A stretch of DNA of 64,000 nucleotides. Origin: Microbulbifer sp. MKSA007 (GTDB lineage Bacteria; Pseudomonadota; Gammaproteobacteria; Pseudomonadales; Cellvibrionaceae). How positions within the stretch are numbered: the stretch's first letter is position 1; every line of letters begins with the position of its first letter. Below the pieces are notes generated by a model. It worked only from the letters and a program-made list of their open reading frames with translations, was not told the origin of the DNA and searched no databases. Shown piece by piece: positions 17,885 through 26,829 of the stretch. The DNA lies in NCBI GenBank assembly GCA_032615215.1, contig CP128433.1, positions 2,315,501 through 2,379,500 of the forward strand, read 5' to 3'. Made by a program: the position numbers and the translations under genes.

Positions 17885-18756
17885 CACCCCTTCATAAATT
17901 CCCTTTATTATTCTGCTCAATTTCTTAACTATTCCCTTAATCCGCAATTTGTTTGTCCCTGCAAAGAGTTTCCGGCTTTGATCCCTGATTACTCAGAGGA
18001 TGACGTATTGAGAGAAAGCTTTCTCACTTATCCTCTTGCCATCTTCAGAATCTTTTCCGAACTGTTTTTGTAGTTGCCGCTCAAACCATTCTATTTAGAT
18101 CAAGGCTCATCTTTGGATTTCCGTGTTGTCTTGTTTTCAGACTTATATAAATCTAGCGACCCTAAGATTTAGCATTAGTTTGATTTCAGTAAATTTTTAG
18201 AGAATGTTTTGTGAGCCAAACGAGAGTGGTTATCAGTTCTTTGATGTCTCAGTTTGTTCGACTGCTAAAAATTAGACGTGCCAACATTTTTATAGAGATC
18301 ATTTGCCAATCATATTTTCTACCTATGAATAATTGATTTTGTGGCCATGTATGCAGAGATAGATTTTCTTGCTTTTTGATTTTTAGAGCATTGGCCGTCA
18401 AGTAAGCAGGAAAGTCCGAAAATTAAGTTGTCTAGGGTTGGGTTGGCGCTAATAATAATTTCTTAGTTTTATTATTTTCTGGATTTGTACTTTATGTGAT
18501 TTATATTTTTGACCAGCTTTTTATGTTGGTACACCTGTGCAAGTTGAGGTGGTGTGAGTCGTAAGTTTTTATTGTTTTTTCTGTCGCGGATATTTTTAGG
18601 TGTTTAGTTGGTGGAATCAGTTTTGATTGGTACCCCCAGGCAAAGGATCGCATAAATACTTCTAATTCGAAGGGTGTAGCGCCAGATTTTAGGGCTGTGT
18701 TAATAGTGGAGGTTGTTCCTTCCCTCATTCGCCACTTCGATTGGTAATTTAGTTGT

Positions 18757-18790
18757 TGGATGGATGGATGGATGGATGGATGGATGGATG
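18757..18790. repeat. TGGA tetranucleotide tandem repeat
   Basis: Eight and a half uninterrupted copies of TGGA. A simple-sequence tract of this kind is prone to slipped-strand length change. Confidence 0.9.
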
Positions 18791-19725
18791 TTTGTGTCTG
18801 TCTCGTCGGAGAATTAATTTGACACATTGAGGTGGGTAAAGAATTCCATAAGTATTATTTTTCATGGTTTCACTGCTGTAAATGGCTGATCTATACGCTG
18901 CAGAAATATAATAATGGTGATTGTGAACCTGGCTGGTTTTAAGAGGCGATAAAGTAAAATTTTGCAGGAAGCTTGTCCTTTTGGTTGGAAATGATGAGTC
19001 TTAAGATGTGGGCCTGTGATGATCGTCAAGCTTCATTACTTAAATGTTTTGTGAGATTCATATTGGGGCTGAGGGCTTCAAGCTCTTTTCATGAAGGTCT
19101 ATGTCATTTTCAGTTCTTCACTAAAAGATTTTATCCATAAGATGGAAAGGCTATCTCGATAACTTTTGGTTGGTAATTAATAAGGGGTAGCGGTGATCTT
19201 GGCAGAAGGTGTTGGCTAAAAGTAGGTTCTGAGAAGAGTGCACAATGAGTTCTTAACTTAAAGCCTTGACTCTCCTCTTAAGGGAAGAGTTTAGAATTTT
19301 AGTGGCTCAGGTAAAGATAGGGGTCTCACTTAACATGCGGTAGATGTAGTAGCTGCGCCTAATTGCTGAATCGATCGTAAAGCTATTGATTGAGTGGTTG
19401 GATGTTAGAGTTGGTAAATAGTTCTTGGCTTTAGTGTTTTATTGCAATTTTATTACATTTAAATTTTTCTAGTAGGTTTTTGTTCTTTTTTTGTTTGTGA
19501 TTTGGAGTTTTTTTAATTTTGGGTGATTTCTTTACACCCAGGCCCGGTCTGTGGGGTGGGGTGGAAAAATTGAGGCAGTGTTGTGGGTCCTTAATTGGCA
19601 TTTTATTTAGATGTGTCAAAAAAACAGTCTTCAATCATTTGCTGGTGTGCATGCAAAAGACGCCAAAATTTTTAGGGTGGAAAATACTATTTATCGTTGT
19701 GTAAGTGAAATAATTATTGGTTCAT

Positions 19726-19775
19726 CTGTACCAATTGAGGTTGTTAGTTTTATTGGTACAGCTTGTTAGTACAAG
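19726..19775. promoter_or_regulatory. Inverted repeat and adjoining hairpin upstream of the GlxA-like regulator
   Basis: CTGTACCAAT (19726-19735) and ATTGGTACAG (19752-19761) are perfect inverted arms 16 bases apart. They are followed at once by a second small palindrome, CTTGT-TAGT-ACAAG (19762-19775). The pair lies about 210 bases before the regulator gene and could be an operator or an RNA structure. Confidence 0.35.
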
Positions 19776-19985
19776 TGGGATGAAATTTGATCAGTTAAAA
19801 GGCCCCAAATTTTGGGTGACTGGTTATTCTTTAAGGTAATATCAATATCACTTTACAGAATATGCAAGGTTAGTACATCCTAACGCAAAGTCACTTAATT
19901 CCATCGAGTTATTTTGCCTTTTTACGCCAAGTTAGATTTGCGAGAAAACATAAAGAACCCTTCTGGGTTGATAAGTTAGTTGTAG

Positions 19986-21008
19986 GTGTTTGCCGTGAAA
20001 AGTAGTCTTCTATCGTCATACCAGGGCCTTAAAGAAAGTAAAAAGAGAACGATATCGATCATTATTTGCTCTGGTGCCCAGTGCCTGGATATCACAGGTC
20101 CAGCTGAGGTGTTTACGTTTGCTAATAAACAAATGGCCGATTTTGGGTATGGCGAAGATCAGCTGTATAAAATTGAATTTTTGGCTGCAAGCAAGGAGCC
20201 GAGGCAAGTAACTACTGGCCTGAAAGTACATCCAGATAAATGTTTTTACGAGGCCGATTCCATCCATACTCTTTTAGTTGGAGGTGGTACTGCGAAAAGT
20301 TGCCTTGATTTAACGGATGACAGTCTGTTTCTTGAGTGGTTGAAAGTTAAGGCAAAGGAAGTTGAGAGGATAGGGGTTAGCGGAAGTGGTACATTGGTAC
20401 TTGCTAAGGCTGGAGTTTTATCAGGGCATCGGGCTACAACCCATGAAAAATACATCGGTGATCTAAAAAAATATAAAGATATTGAAGTAGATGACAAAGC
20501 GATTTTTGTGAGAGATAAGAAAATCTACAGTTCTGTAGGGCGAAGTGCAGGGATAGACTTGGCCTTAGCTATGGTTGAGGAGGACTTCGGTCGAAAACTG
20601 GCCCTTTTAGTTGCTCGGGAAATGATTTTGTACCTGAAGCGTGATGGTGATCAGAGTCAGTACAGTAGTTATTTGCAGGCACAATTAAAAAATAATAGGT
20701 TCTCCCCGTTGTTGGAATGGATAAACCTTAACTTAGAACAGTCTCTCAGTGTTGATTTTTTGGCCAAAAAACAAGCAATGAGCCCCCGAAATTTTTCTCG
20801 CTGCTTCACAAGCGAAATAGGTGTAACTCCGGCTCGGTATTTGGAGCAGGTTAGAGTTGAGAAGGCCTGTCAGTTAATATTGGAGGCAGGGATTAGTCAG
20901 GATGTAGTGGCAACCCAGTGTGGCTTTTCGTCGCAGGAACAAATGAGAAGGGCGTTTCTTCGGCAGAAAGGTATTCTTCCCAGTAAATACCGCAAACAGT
21001 TCGCTTGA
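19986..21008 (+). CDS. GlxA-type AraC regulator with DJ-1/PfpI-like domain
   Basis: A 340-residue regulator. The N-terminal DJ-1/PfpI-like domain (about 20-195) begins ISIIICSGAQCLDITGPAEV. The C-terminal AraC-type double helix-turn-helix (about 235-335) shows MSPRNFSRCFTSEIGVTPARY and a second helix in QDVVATQCGFSSQEQMRRAF. The family senses a small, often nitrogen-containing, metabolite through the amidase-like domain and usually activates a neighbouring operon. Start is GTG 19986, or more probably GTG 19995, neither with a strong ribosome binding site. It precedes the sorbosone-dehydrogenase-like gene in the same direction, which may be its target. Confidence 0.8.
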   Translation: MFAVKSSLLSSYQGLKESKKRTISIIICSGAQCLDITGPAEVFTFANKQMADFGYGEDQLYKIEFLAASKEPRQVTTGLKVHPDKCFYEADSIHTLLVGGGTAKSCLDLTDDSLFLEWLKVKAKEVERIGVSGSGTLVLAKAGVLSGHRATTHEKYIGDLKKYKDIEVDDKAIFVRDKKIYSSVGRSAGIDLALAMVEEDFGRKLALLVAREMILYLKRDGDQSQYSSYLQAQLKNNRFSPLLEWINLNLEQSLSVDFLAKKQAMSPRNFSRCFTSEIGVTPARYLEQVRVEKACQLILEAGISQDVVATQCGFSSQEQMRRAFLRQKGILPSKYRKQFA

Positions 21009-21158
21009 AAATACTGGATTTCGTTGATTTTTGGCTTATCTTCGACATGGGGGGCGGCTTTTCAGGGTTTAAGCATGAATGCTCATGTATGCCTGAACCT
21101 CTGAGTTGATCAACATCTTCACTTTTAGTTAATATTTATATTTTGCAAGAATATAAAT

Positions 21159-22244
21159 ATGAAATACTTACTTTTGACCAGTTTGCTATTTGCAGCTTCT
21201 GCAAGTGCTGAGATAGACCTTGATTACCTCAAGGTACCCGAGGGCTTTAAGCTCAGCTACTTTGCAGAAGATGTTGAGACGGCTCGTCAATTGGCACGTT
21301 CTGAGTCGGGTACAGTATTTTCTGGTTCTTTCAGCGCGAAAAAAGTTTATGCTTTCAAGGACACAGATAATGATGGTGTAGCTGATCAGCGTTGGCTATT
21401 GATGGATGATTTAAAAGCGCCGACAGGTATTGCCTATAAAAATGGTGATTTATATGTGGCTGATGTCAATAAGATTATTCGCTTCCCCCAGATTGATAAA
21501 AATCTTGACAAACCGAAGTCTGAGGTTGTTTACGATCAGTTTCCAGCGGACAGGCATCATGGTTGGAAATTTTTGCGTTTTGATAGTGAAGGGCAGCTGA
21601 TAGTGCCCGTCGGCGCACCTTGTAATATCTGTGATGCCAACGAAAATTACTCAAAAATATTTTCGCTGGACTTGCAATCTAAGAAAACAAAAGTGATTGC
21701 AAATGGGGTGAGAAACTCCGTTGGCTTTGATTTTCATCCGCAAACCAATGAATTGTGGTTTTCAGACAATGGTCGGGACATGATGGGTGATGATATCCCA
21801 CCCTGTGAAATCAATAAGGTAAGCTTTGCAGGAGAGCATTTTGGCTATCCTTATTTCCACGGTGACGATATTGCAGATCCGGAATTTGGTCAGGGTAAGA
21901 AGGCCGCTGATTATTCCAAGCCGGTATTAAATTTAGATGCCCATGTGGCGCCTCTTGGAATTCACTTTTATCGCGGTGGGCAGTTTCCCAAGGAATACCA
22001 ACAGAACTTGTTGGTTGCTGAGCACGGGTCCTGGAATCGAAGCAAAAAATCAGGTTACCGAGTAATGATGGCGACAGTTAAAGATGGTGAGGTCACGGAT
22101 TACAAGCCGCTGGTCACTGGTTTTATGCGGGATGAAACCACCTATGGGCGCCCTGTTGCATTTTTAGAAATGCCTGATGGCAGCGTATTAATTTCTGATG
22201 ATTTTGCCCATAAAATCTATCGCTTAACCTATACCGGTATTTAA
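21159..22244 (+). CDS. Exported sorbosone dehydrogenase/GSDH-like beta-propeller protein
   Basis: A 361-residue protein with the signal peptide MKYLLLTSLLFAASASA and a predicted periplasmic location. Beta-propeller repeats of the soluble glucose/L-sorbosone dehydrogenase family are visible: TDNDGVAD, the DRHHGWKF and FDFHPQTNELWFSDNGRD segments, and AEHGSWNR, which in relatives surrounds the PQQ and calcium site. Probable PQQ-dependent aldose or aldehyde oxidation; the substrate is unknown. A hairpin terminator follows at 22267. Confidence 0.8.
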   Translation: MKYLLLTSLLFAASASAEIDLDYLKVPEGFKLSYFAEDVETARQLARSESGTVFSGSFSAKKVYAFKDTDNDGVADQRWLLMDDLKAPTGIAYKNGDLYVADVNKIIRFPQIDKNLDKPKSEVVYDQFPADRHHGWKFLRFDSEGQLIVPVGAPCNICDANENYSKIFSLDLQSKKTKVIANGVRNSVGFDFHPQTNELWFSDNGRDMMGDDIPPCEINKVSFAGEHFGYPYFHGDDIADPEFGQGKKAADYSKPVLNLDAHVAPLGIHFYRGGQFPKEYQQNLLVAEHGSWNRSKKSGYRVMMATVKDGEVTDYKPLVTGFMRDETTYGRPVAFLEMPDGSVLISDDFAHKIYRLTYTGI

Positions 22245-22266
22245 ATGGCCGATTTTATAGCTATCA

Positions 22267-22287
22267 GGGCTGCTCATTGAGCAGCCC
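22267..22287 (+). terminator. Hairpin after the sorbosone-dehydrogenase-like gene
   Basis: Perfect 9-bp stem GGGCTGCTC/GAGCAGCCC with a 3-base loop, 23 bases after the stop codon. A weak T-containing tail follows. Confidence 0.6.
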
Positions 22288-22443
22288 GCTTGGTTATCCA
22301 CTGTATTGGTTTTCACGCTAGAGGAATTTCTGCCAAATTTCCTCACCTCTTAGCTATCCTTCAGACTCTGTAAAAAAGAGTAAGCCGATCCTAATTACTT
22401 GTGCTATGTCTACTGCGATAAGAGCATAAGTAAGGAGAGGGTT

Positions 22444-22908
22444 GTGACGCAAAAAATATCCTGTGAGACATTTTCCAAAATCGTGAGTGTTATTTTATAT
22501 CTCCTAGTGAGTAGCACGGCGCATGCGACTGAGGACATAGCTTCGGCATCTACTGCTCATTTGGAATTACGTTTTGCCCAAGCTGAGGTTGTGGCGCAAG
22601 TAGAAATTATTGATGTTCACAGGGATGTGGATAGCGCACTGTCTGAGGAGGGAATTACAGCCATATCAGGCTATATCTACTCTGCCGTTCCCAGCCAGGT
22701 TTGGAAGGGGCCAATGGGTGGAGAGATCACCTTCCGCCTGGGATTTGAATCCTGCGATTTAAAGCTGGAGCAAGGTGAAAACTATCTGATTTTTGCGAAT
22801 TTGGATAGCTACGGAAGGTTACACCTGAGGAGTTGTGAGGCGGTTATTGCTGAGTCAGACGCCACCGCGATACTTGCCCAACTTAATAAGTTTATTAAAC
22901 AGGGCTAA
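22444..22908 (+). CDS. Exported protein resembling the TIMP/netrin (NTR) fold
   Basis: A 154-residue protein. Start GTG 22444 is preceded by AAGGAG at good spacing, which rules out the longer frame to 22399. The hydrophobic N-terminal segment ILYLLVSSTAHA looks like a signal peptide cleaved near residue 27. The mature part has an OB-like pattern with Cys residues in FESCDLKLEQGENYLIFA and LHLRSCEAV. This layout, a transported-metal or inhibitor-like fold around GENYLIFA, resembles bacterial TIMP/NTR-like proteins; the match is by eye only. Function unknown. Confidence 0.55.
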   Translation: MTQKISCETFSKIVSVILYLLVSSTAHATEDIASASTAHLELRFAQAEVVAQVEIIDVHRDVDSALSEEGITAISGYIYSAVPSQVWKGPMGGEITFRLGFESCDLKLEQGENYLIFANLDSYGRLHLRSCEAVIAESDATAILAQLNKFIKQG

Positions 22909-23217
22909 GAAGTTGCTTTCTTGCAGACCTGTTAGAACTATCAGTTGTAACTGGTTCTTTCTTTACAGCAATCCAACCTGCTACGAAGTGGCTCTCCCCC
23001 TTGAAGAACCCCAAAGGAGGGTTATTCTTATCAGTATTGGCGCGACCTTCTTTTACAGGCGCTGCATCTCATTAAGTTGCGCACCGTTGTAAACAGGCTG
23101 GAGTGTCAGGGTTTGGGATTGTTATCGAGAAAGTACACCGACCAGCACTGTGTAACCGGCTCGATTTTAATGATTAATGTCTTCTTTTGAGTTTGCCTGG
23201 GGTCGAGAGGTCCAGAT

Positions 23218-23784
23218 ATGAAGAAGTTACTGATTCCCCTGATCATTTTATTACTGATCATCGGTTATTTTATGTCGCGCAGCGGCGAGCATAAGGCTAA
23301 AGAAGCCTATAACTCGATGGAGCAGGAGCAGAAGAGTGAACAGATGAGGGGATCCTCTACCCCCTCTAGTGGAGGAAGTAGCGGTGGCTCAATGGCCCCA
23401 GCAGATACCTCGGATTCCCCTGATGGTATGGGCAATCCCGATTCCCAAATGCCCCAGGACTCTGACTCAACCGATCCCGCTCCTCCGGGGTCTTCAGATA
23501 ACGGGAGCTCACCTGACGCTACTATGTCTGGGTCCGACAATATGGGTGCAGATGGCAACATGAGCCCGGATGCTAATGATTCTAGCGCCATGCCAGACGC
23601 GAGCAATAACTCGGGCGGCGACCTAAATCAGCAAGCGGATAAGGTCGTAGATGATGCTACGAAGGAAGCCAATGATGCTGTAGAGGGAGCGACTAACGAT
23701 ATGGATGCCTCTGCCGATGGCACTGAAACAGATACAGAGGCAGATACCGGTCAGGATGAGGGAATGGAAAGTAATGATAACTGA
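23218..23784 (+). CDS. Membrane-anchored acidic low-complexity protein
   Basis: A 188-residue protein with one N-terminal transmembrane helix (LLIPLIILLLIIGYFM). A periplasmic or cytoplasmic tail follows that is almost entirely Ser, Gly, Asp, Pro, Asn and Met. The last 60 residues (DKVVDDATKEANDAVEGATN) turn helical and strongly acidic. It looks like a disordered, highly charged anchored protein. No family is recognised. The gap to the next gene holds a long hairpin that probably ends this transcript. Confidence 0.55.
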   Translation: MKKLLIPLIILLLIIGYFMSRSGEHKAKEAYNSMEQEQKSEQMRGSSTPSSGGSSGGSMAPADTSDSPDGMGNPDSQMPQDSDSTDPAPPGSSDNGSSPDATMSGSDNMGADGNMSPDANDSSAMPDASNNSGGDLNQQADKVVDDATKEANDAVEGATNDMDASADGTETDTEADTGQDEGMESNDN

Positions 23785-23823
23785 CCAATAGTAATGACTC
23801 AGCTACATCGAGCTAAGCGAAAA

Positions 23824-23851
23824 GCAGGGCCGCACAGAAGTGTGGCCCTGC
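23824..23851. terminator. Long hairpin between the acidic protein and the STAS-like gene
   Basis: GCAGGGCC-G-CACA (23824-23836) pairs with TGTGGCCCTGC (23841-23851), 11 base pairs with one bulged G and a GAAG loop. It lies 40 bases past the stop. No U-tract follows. Confidence 0.5.
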
Positions 23852-23865
23852 CGCATTCTCAAAAT

Positions 23866-24234
23866 ATGATTGAGCATATCTGGCATCAGGGTGATCGAAT
23901 ACTCGAGGTTAGACCAGTTGGGAAGTTAACCGTTGAGGACTTCCAGTTGCTAGCCGCGCAAGTTGATCCGATCATCAGTAAGCGGGGACGTATAGAAGGG
24001 TTGCTAGTCAATGCGGGAGATTTTGCTGGCTGGGAGAGCTTCGTCGCAATGATCTCTCATTTTCGCTTTATTCGAGAGCATCAACGACATATCCGCCGGA
24101 TAGCCGTGGTTACCGATAATCCTATCCTCCGCTTTATGCCCAACCTTGCCTGTCACTTCATCAGTGCTGAGGTGCGTCCCTTTCCCGAAGAGGAGTCCGC
24201 TCAAGCTCTGGAATGGTTACAAAAACCGGGTTAG
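23866..24234 (+). CDS. SpoIIAA-like (STAS) domain protein
   Basis: A 122-residue single-domain protein. From MIEHIWHQGDRILEV it follows the DUF3478/SpoIIAA-like family: a beta strand with EVRPVGKLTVEDF, a lipid-pocket-like GLLVNAGDFAGWES segment and a C-terminal FISAEVRPFPEEESAQALEW. The family is thought to bind lipid or act in sulfate-transporter/anti-sigma-type interactions. The start was set at ATG 23866, after the hairpin, because the upstream 24 codons from 23794 are Arg/His-rich and span that hairpin. Confidence 0.7.
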   Translation: MIEHIWHQGDRILEVRPVGKLTVEDFQLLAAQVDPIISKRGRIEGLLVNAGDFAGWESFVAMISHFRFIREHQRHIRRIAVVTDNPILRFMPNLACHFISAEVRPFPEEESAQALEWLQKPG

Positions 24235-24252
24235 CATCGCCTCCCTTTTTCA

Positions 24253-25074
24253 ATGTTACCTGGAGGGCAGGTGAGTCCATCGTTGGCTATTGTCGCTGCG
24301 GCGCCAGAATATGTTTCCGCAGCGGAAGAACTATCCGCTCAGTTAGATTACCCCCTCCTTGGAGCTATTTCTCCTGCTGATGTGGTCGACTTTCCCCAAG
24401 TGTTGTGTCTCGGAGAGCAACTGCAGTTATGTGCGACCGGGCGCAAAGCAGCCGGGCCAGTATGGGTGGATTTTGTTGCTGGAACACTTGCTCATCGCCG
24501 CAAGTATGGCGGCGGTAAAGCTCAACCGGTAGCAAAAGCTGTTGGTTTGCGTTCTGGCTTCCACCCCAAAGTCCTCGATGCCACCGCTGGTTTGGGTAGA
24601 GATGCCTTTGTTCTGGCGGCGCTGGGATGTGAGGTGCAGATGCTGGAGCGCAACCCGGTTGTTTTCCAATTGCTGAAAGATGGAATACGCCGGCTGCGAC
24701 AGGCGTCTATCGGGGATGCTGAGTTGGCTGCAATTTCTGAGCGAATGAGCTTGGTGGATTGCTGTACGGCGGCGTCAGAGTGGCTCGCGCTGCAATCGGA
24801 GGAATCCATCCCTGTTATTTATCTGGATCCAATGTTCCCTGCGCGGGGGAAAGCTGCCAAGGTCAAAAAGGAAATGGCTGCCTTCCATCATTTGGTTGGG
24901 ACTGATGAGGATGCGGATAGCTTATTGAGCCCTGCCTTGGCGGCCTGCTACTACCGCACAGTAGTTAAGCGCCCTAAGCTTGCCCCCTATTTGGCTGATA
25001 TGAAGCCCAACCTTTCCTTGGAGGGGAAATCCGGACGCTTCGATATCTACACCAAACATGGGGTTCCAGGCTAA
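24253..25074 (+). CDS. rsmJ: 16S rRNA (guanine-1516-N2)-methyltransferase
   Basis: A 273-residue class I SAM methyltransferase that methylates G1516 of 16S rRNA. Diagnostic motifs are HRRKYGGGKAQPVAKAVG, the SAM-binding LDATAGLGRDAFVLAALGC and the MLERNP acidic segment, then a catalytic YLDPMFPARGK loop corresponding to the NPPY-like DPMFP of RsmJ. ATG 24253 or GTG 24271 could start it; GTG has the better GGAGG but at short spacing. Confidence 0.92.
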   Translation: MLPGGQVSPSLAIVAAAPEYVSAAEELSAQLDYPLLGAISPADVVDFPQVLCLGEQLQLCATGRKAAGPVWVDFVAGTLAHRRKYGGGKAQPVAKAVGLRSGFHPKVLDATAGLGRDAFVLAALGCEVQMLERNPVVFQLLKDGIRRLRQASIGDAELAAISERMSLVDCCTAASEWLALQSEESIPVIYLDPMFPARGKAAKVKKEMAAFHHLVGTDEDADSLLSPALAACYYRTVVKRPKLAPYLADMKPNLSLEGKSGRFDIYTKHGVPG

Positions 25075-25294
25075 CTGCCACATACCACTGCCCTAGCCGA
25101 TTTCTCCTTGGGTGAAAGATGGTGTGGGCACCGACTTGCTATGAATTCTATGTTTCCATAAGTCCGTTGCTAAAAGGGCGGCTTATGCCTTGGTAGCGGC
25201 ACCTCTGTTATCCCATCTATCCCGCAGGCTCCCACGATAGGCTTTGCTTCTTTGTACTGCCGCAAAAATATTGCACTCCAGGGAGGTCCCATCA

Positions 25295-26815
25295 GTGCGA
25301 CCAAAAGGGAGCAGTGCATCGAGCACCCCGGATATTGCCAACAGAAAGATGTTTTCTGTGGCTGCTCTCGGGCTCCTAACTGCCGCAACGGTCGTTACCA
25401 GCTTGCGTACCCTGCCGATGATGGCGCAAGAAGAACTGACGATGTTTTTCTATATCGGCTTTGCGGCATTGTTGTTCTTGATTCCTGCAGGGCTCGTGTC
25501 GGCAGAACTTGGTAGCGCCTTTTCAGAGCGCACTGGGGGTGTCTATACCTGGGTTGGTGAGGCCTTCACCCCGAAGGTGGGTTTTGTCGCTATATGGTTG
25601 CAATGGATCGAGTGCATTGTTTGGTATCCCACAGAGTTGGGTTTTGCCGCAGCGGCGGTGGCTTATGCGGTGGGCGATAATACCATCGCCCAGAATACCT
25701 ACTATATCGGTGGGTTTTGCATCCTTGCCTATTTGCTAGCGACCCTGATTGCTCTTACTGGAACCCGCTTTCTGGTAAAAGTGGCACAGTTTGGATTTCT
25801 GGTGGGTATCGTATTTCCCTGTTTGATTTTGATTATCCTGGCTGTTTGGTGGGTGGTGAGTGGTAATCCTATTGGCTGGGAGACCTTGACCGACCCGGAA
25901 GTAGCAGTGCGTCGGGATGGTTATGATCACCCGCGCTGGTTTCCCCATATTAACGGTTTGGGGGCTATTGCTTTTCTCGGGGGTATTTTACTTGCCTTTG
26001 CTGGGGTGGAAGCACAGGCCACGCATGTGTCGGAACTACGTGATACCCGTCGAGGATATCCAGCTGTAATCGCCATCGCCGCCGTTATTTCCATCCTGGT
26101 GTTCACTCTCGGCGCACTCTCTATTGCTGCAATTTTGCCCTATAAAGAGATATCTGTAGAAACTGGCTTATTTACAGCTTACGAAAGAGCTTTTGGGCAG
26201 CTACTTGGGGTTCAATGGCCCGTGCAAGCACTTTCCTGGCTAATTGGCTATGGTGCACTAAGTGGTGCCTTGGCATGGTTGGCTGGCCCCAGTCGAGGGC
26301 TACTGGCTACGGCCCAGGATGGGATGTTGCCGCCCTGGTTTCAGCGAGAAAACCGGGTGGGTGTACAAAAAAATATTCTCCTCGCACAGTTTGTAGTGGT
26401 AGCGGCAATCTCGTCCATTTATATTTTAATGGATAATGTATCTACAGCTTTTGTTTTGATTTCAGTGATGGCTATTAGCTTATATATCATTATGTACATA
26501 ATGATGTTTGCTGCGGTTATTCGGTTACGGATCACGCAACCAGACTTACCCAGAAGTTTTCGTATCCCCGGAGGGCTGCCAGGGGTTTGTATTGTTGCTG
26601 GAATAGGCTTAATTTCCGTTGTTTTTGCCTTGGTAGTTTCATTTTTCCCGCCAGAACAGCTCACGATAAAAAATCCTGTAACTTATGTTGCTCTCAACCT
26701 GGCTGGAATTGCTATAGCGATCACCGTTCCCTTGTTAATTTTCTATTTTCACAATCCCTCCTGGCGGGGGGAGGGTGGCCATCAACAGCAGTCATTTTCT
26801 GATATTGATGAGTGA
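25295..26815 (+). CDS. gadC: Glutamate/GABA antiporter-type amino-acid permease
   Basis: A 506-residue APC-superfamily transporter with about 12 transmembrane helices. The first helix has VVTSLRTLPMMAQEEL, a GadC-type replacement for the usual GSG loop, followed by YTWVGEAF and an FAGVEAQATHVSEL helix 6. It should exchange external glutamate for intracellular GABA in acid resistance. Start GTG 25295 is preceded by GGAGGT; the longer frame to 25244 lacks one. It is followed 14 bases later by the decarboxylase gene, so the two form an operon that removes a proton per turnover. Confidence 0.8.
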   Translation: MRPKGSSASSTPDIANRKMFSVAALGLLTAATVVTSLRTLPMMAQEELTMFFYIGFAALLFLIPAGLVSAELGSAFSERTGGVYTWVGEAFTPKVGFVAIWLQWIECIVWYPTELGFAAAAVAYAVGDNTIAQNTYYIGGFCILAYLLATLIALTGTRFLVKVAQFGFLVGIVFPCLILIILAVWWVVSGNPIGWETLTDPEVAVRRDGYDHPRWFPHINGLGAIAFLGGILLAFAGVEAQATHVSELRDTRRGYPAVIAIAAVISILVFTLGALSIAAILPYKEISVETGLFTAYERAFGQLLGVQWPVQALSWLIGYGALSGALAWLAGPSRGLLATAQDGMLPPWFQRENRVGVQKNILLAQFVVVAAISSIYILMDNVSTAFVLISVMAISLYIIMYIMMFAAVIRLRITQPDLPRSFRIPGGLPGVCIVAGIGLISVVFALVVSFFPPEQLTIKNPVTYVALNLAGIAIAITVPLLIFYFHNPSWRGEGGHQQQSFSDIDE

Positions 26816-26829
26816 GCCGGAGGTAGGTA

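Larger units (their letters stand above)
17885..19985. other. Gene-free AT-rich stretch of 2.1 kb
   Basis: No frame here has a family signature, a ribosome binding site and sensible composition together. Short frames at 18501-18827 (minus) and 19431-19634 (minus) are low complexity. Contents seen: a TGGA tandem repeat at 18757-18790 and a pair of inverted repeats at 19726-19775. The rest is AT-rich and unrecognised, perhaps decayed genes or a long regulatory leader. Confidence 0.6.

Noticed and set aside
18501..18827. Minus-strand frame with SIHPSIHP repeats
   Set aside because: The repeats are only a translation of the TGGA tandem repeat, and the flanks show no family or ribosome binding site.
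19431..19634. Minus-strand Lys/Asn-rich frame
   Set aside because: Composition follows the AT-rich DNA, with no start signal or homology.
22835..23092. Plus-strand frame of 85 codons
   Set aside because: It overlaps the 3' end of the TIMP-like gene in another frame and shows no domain.
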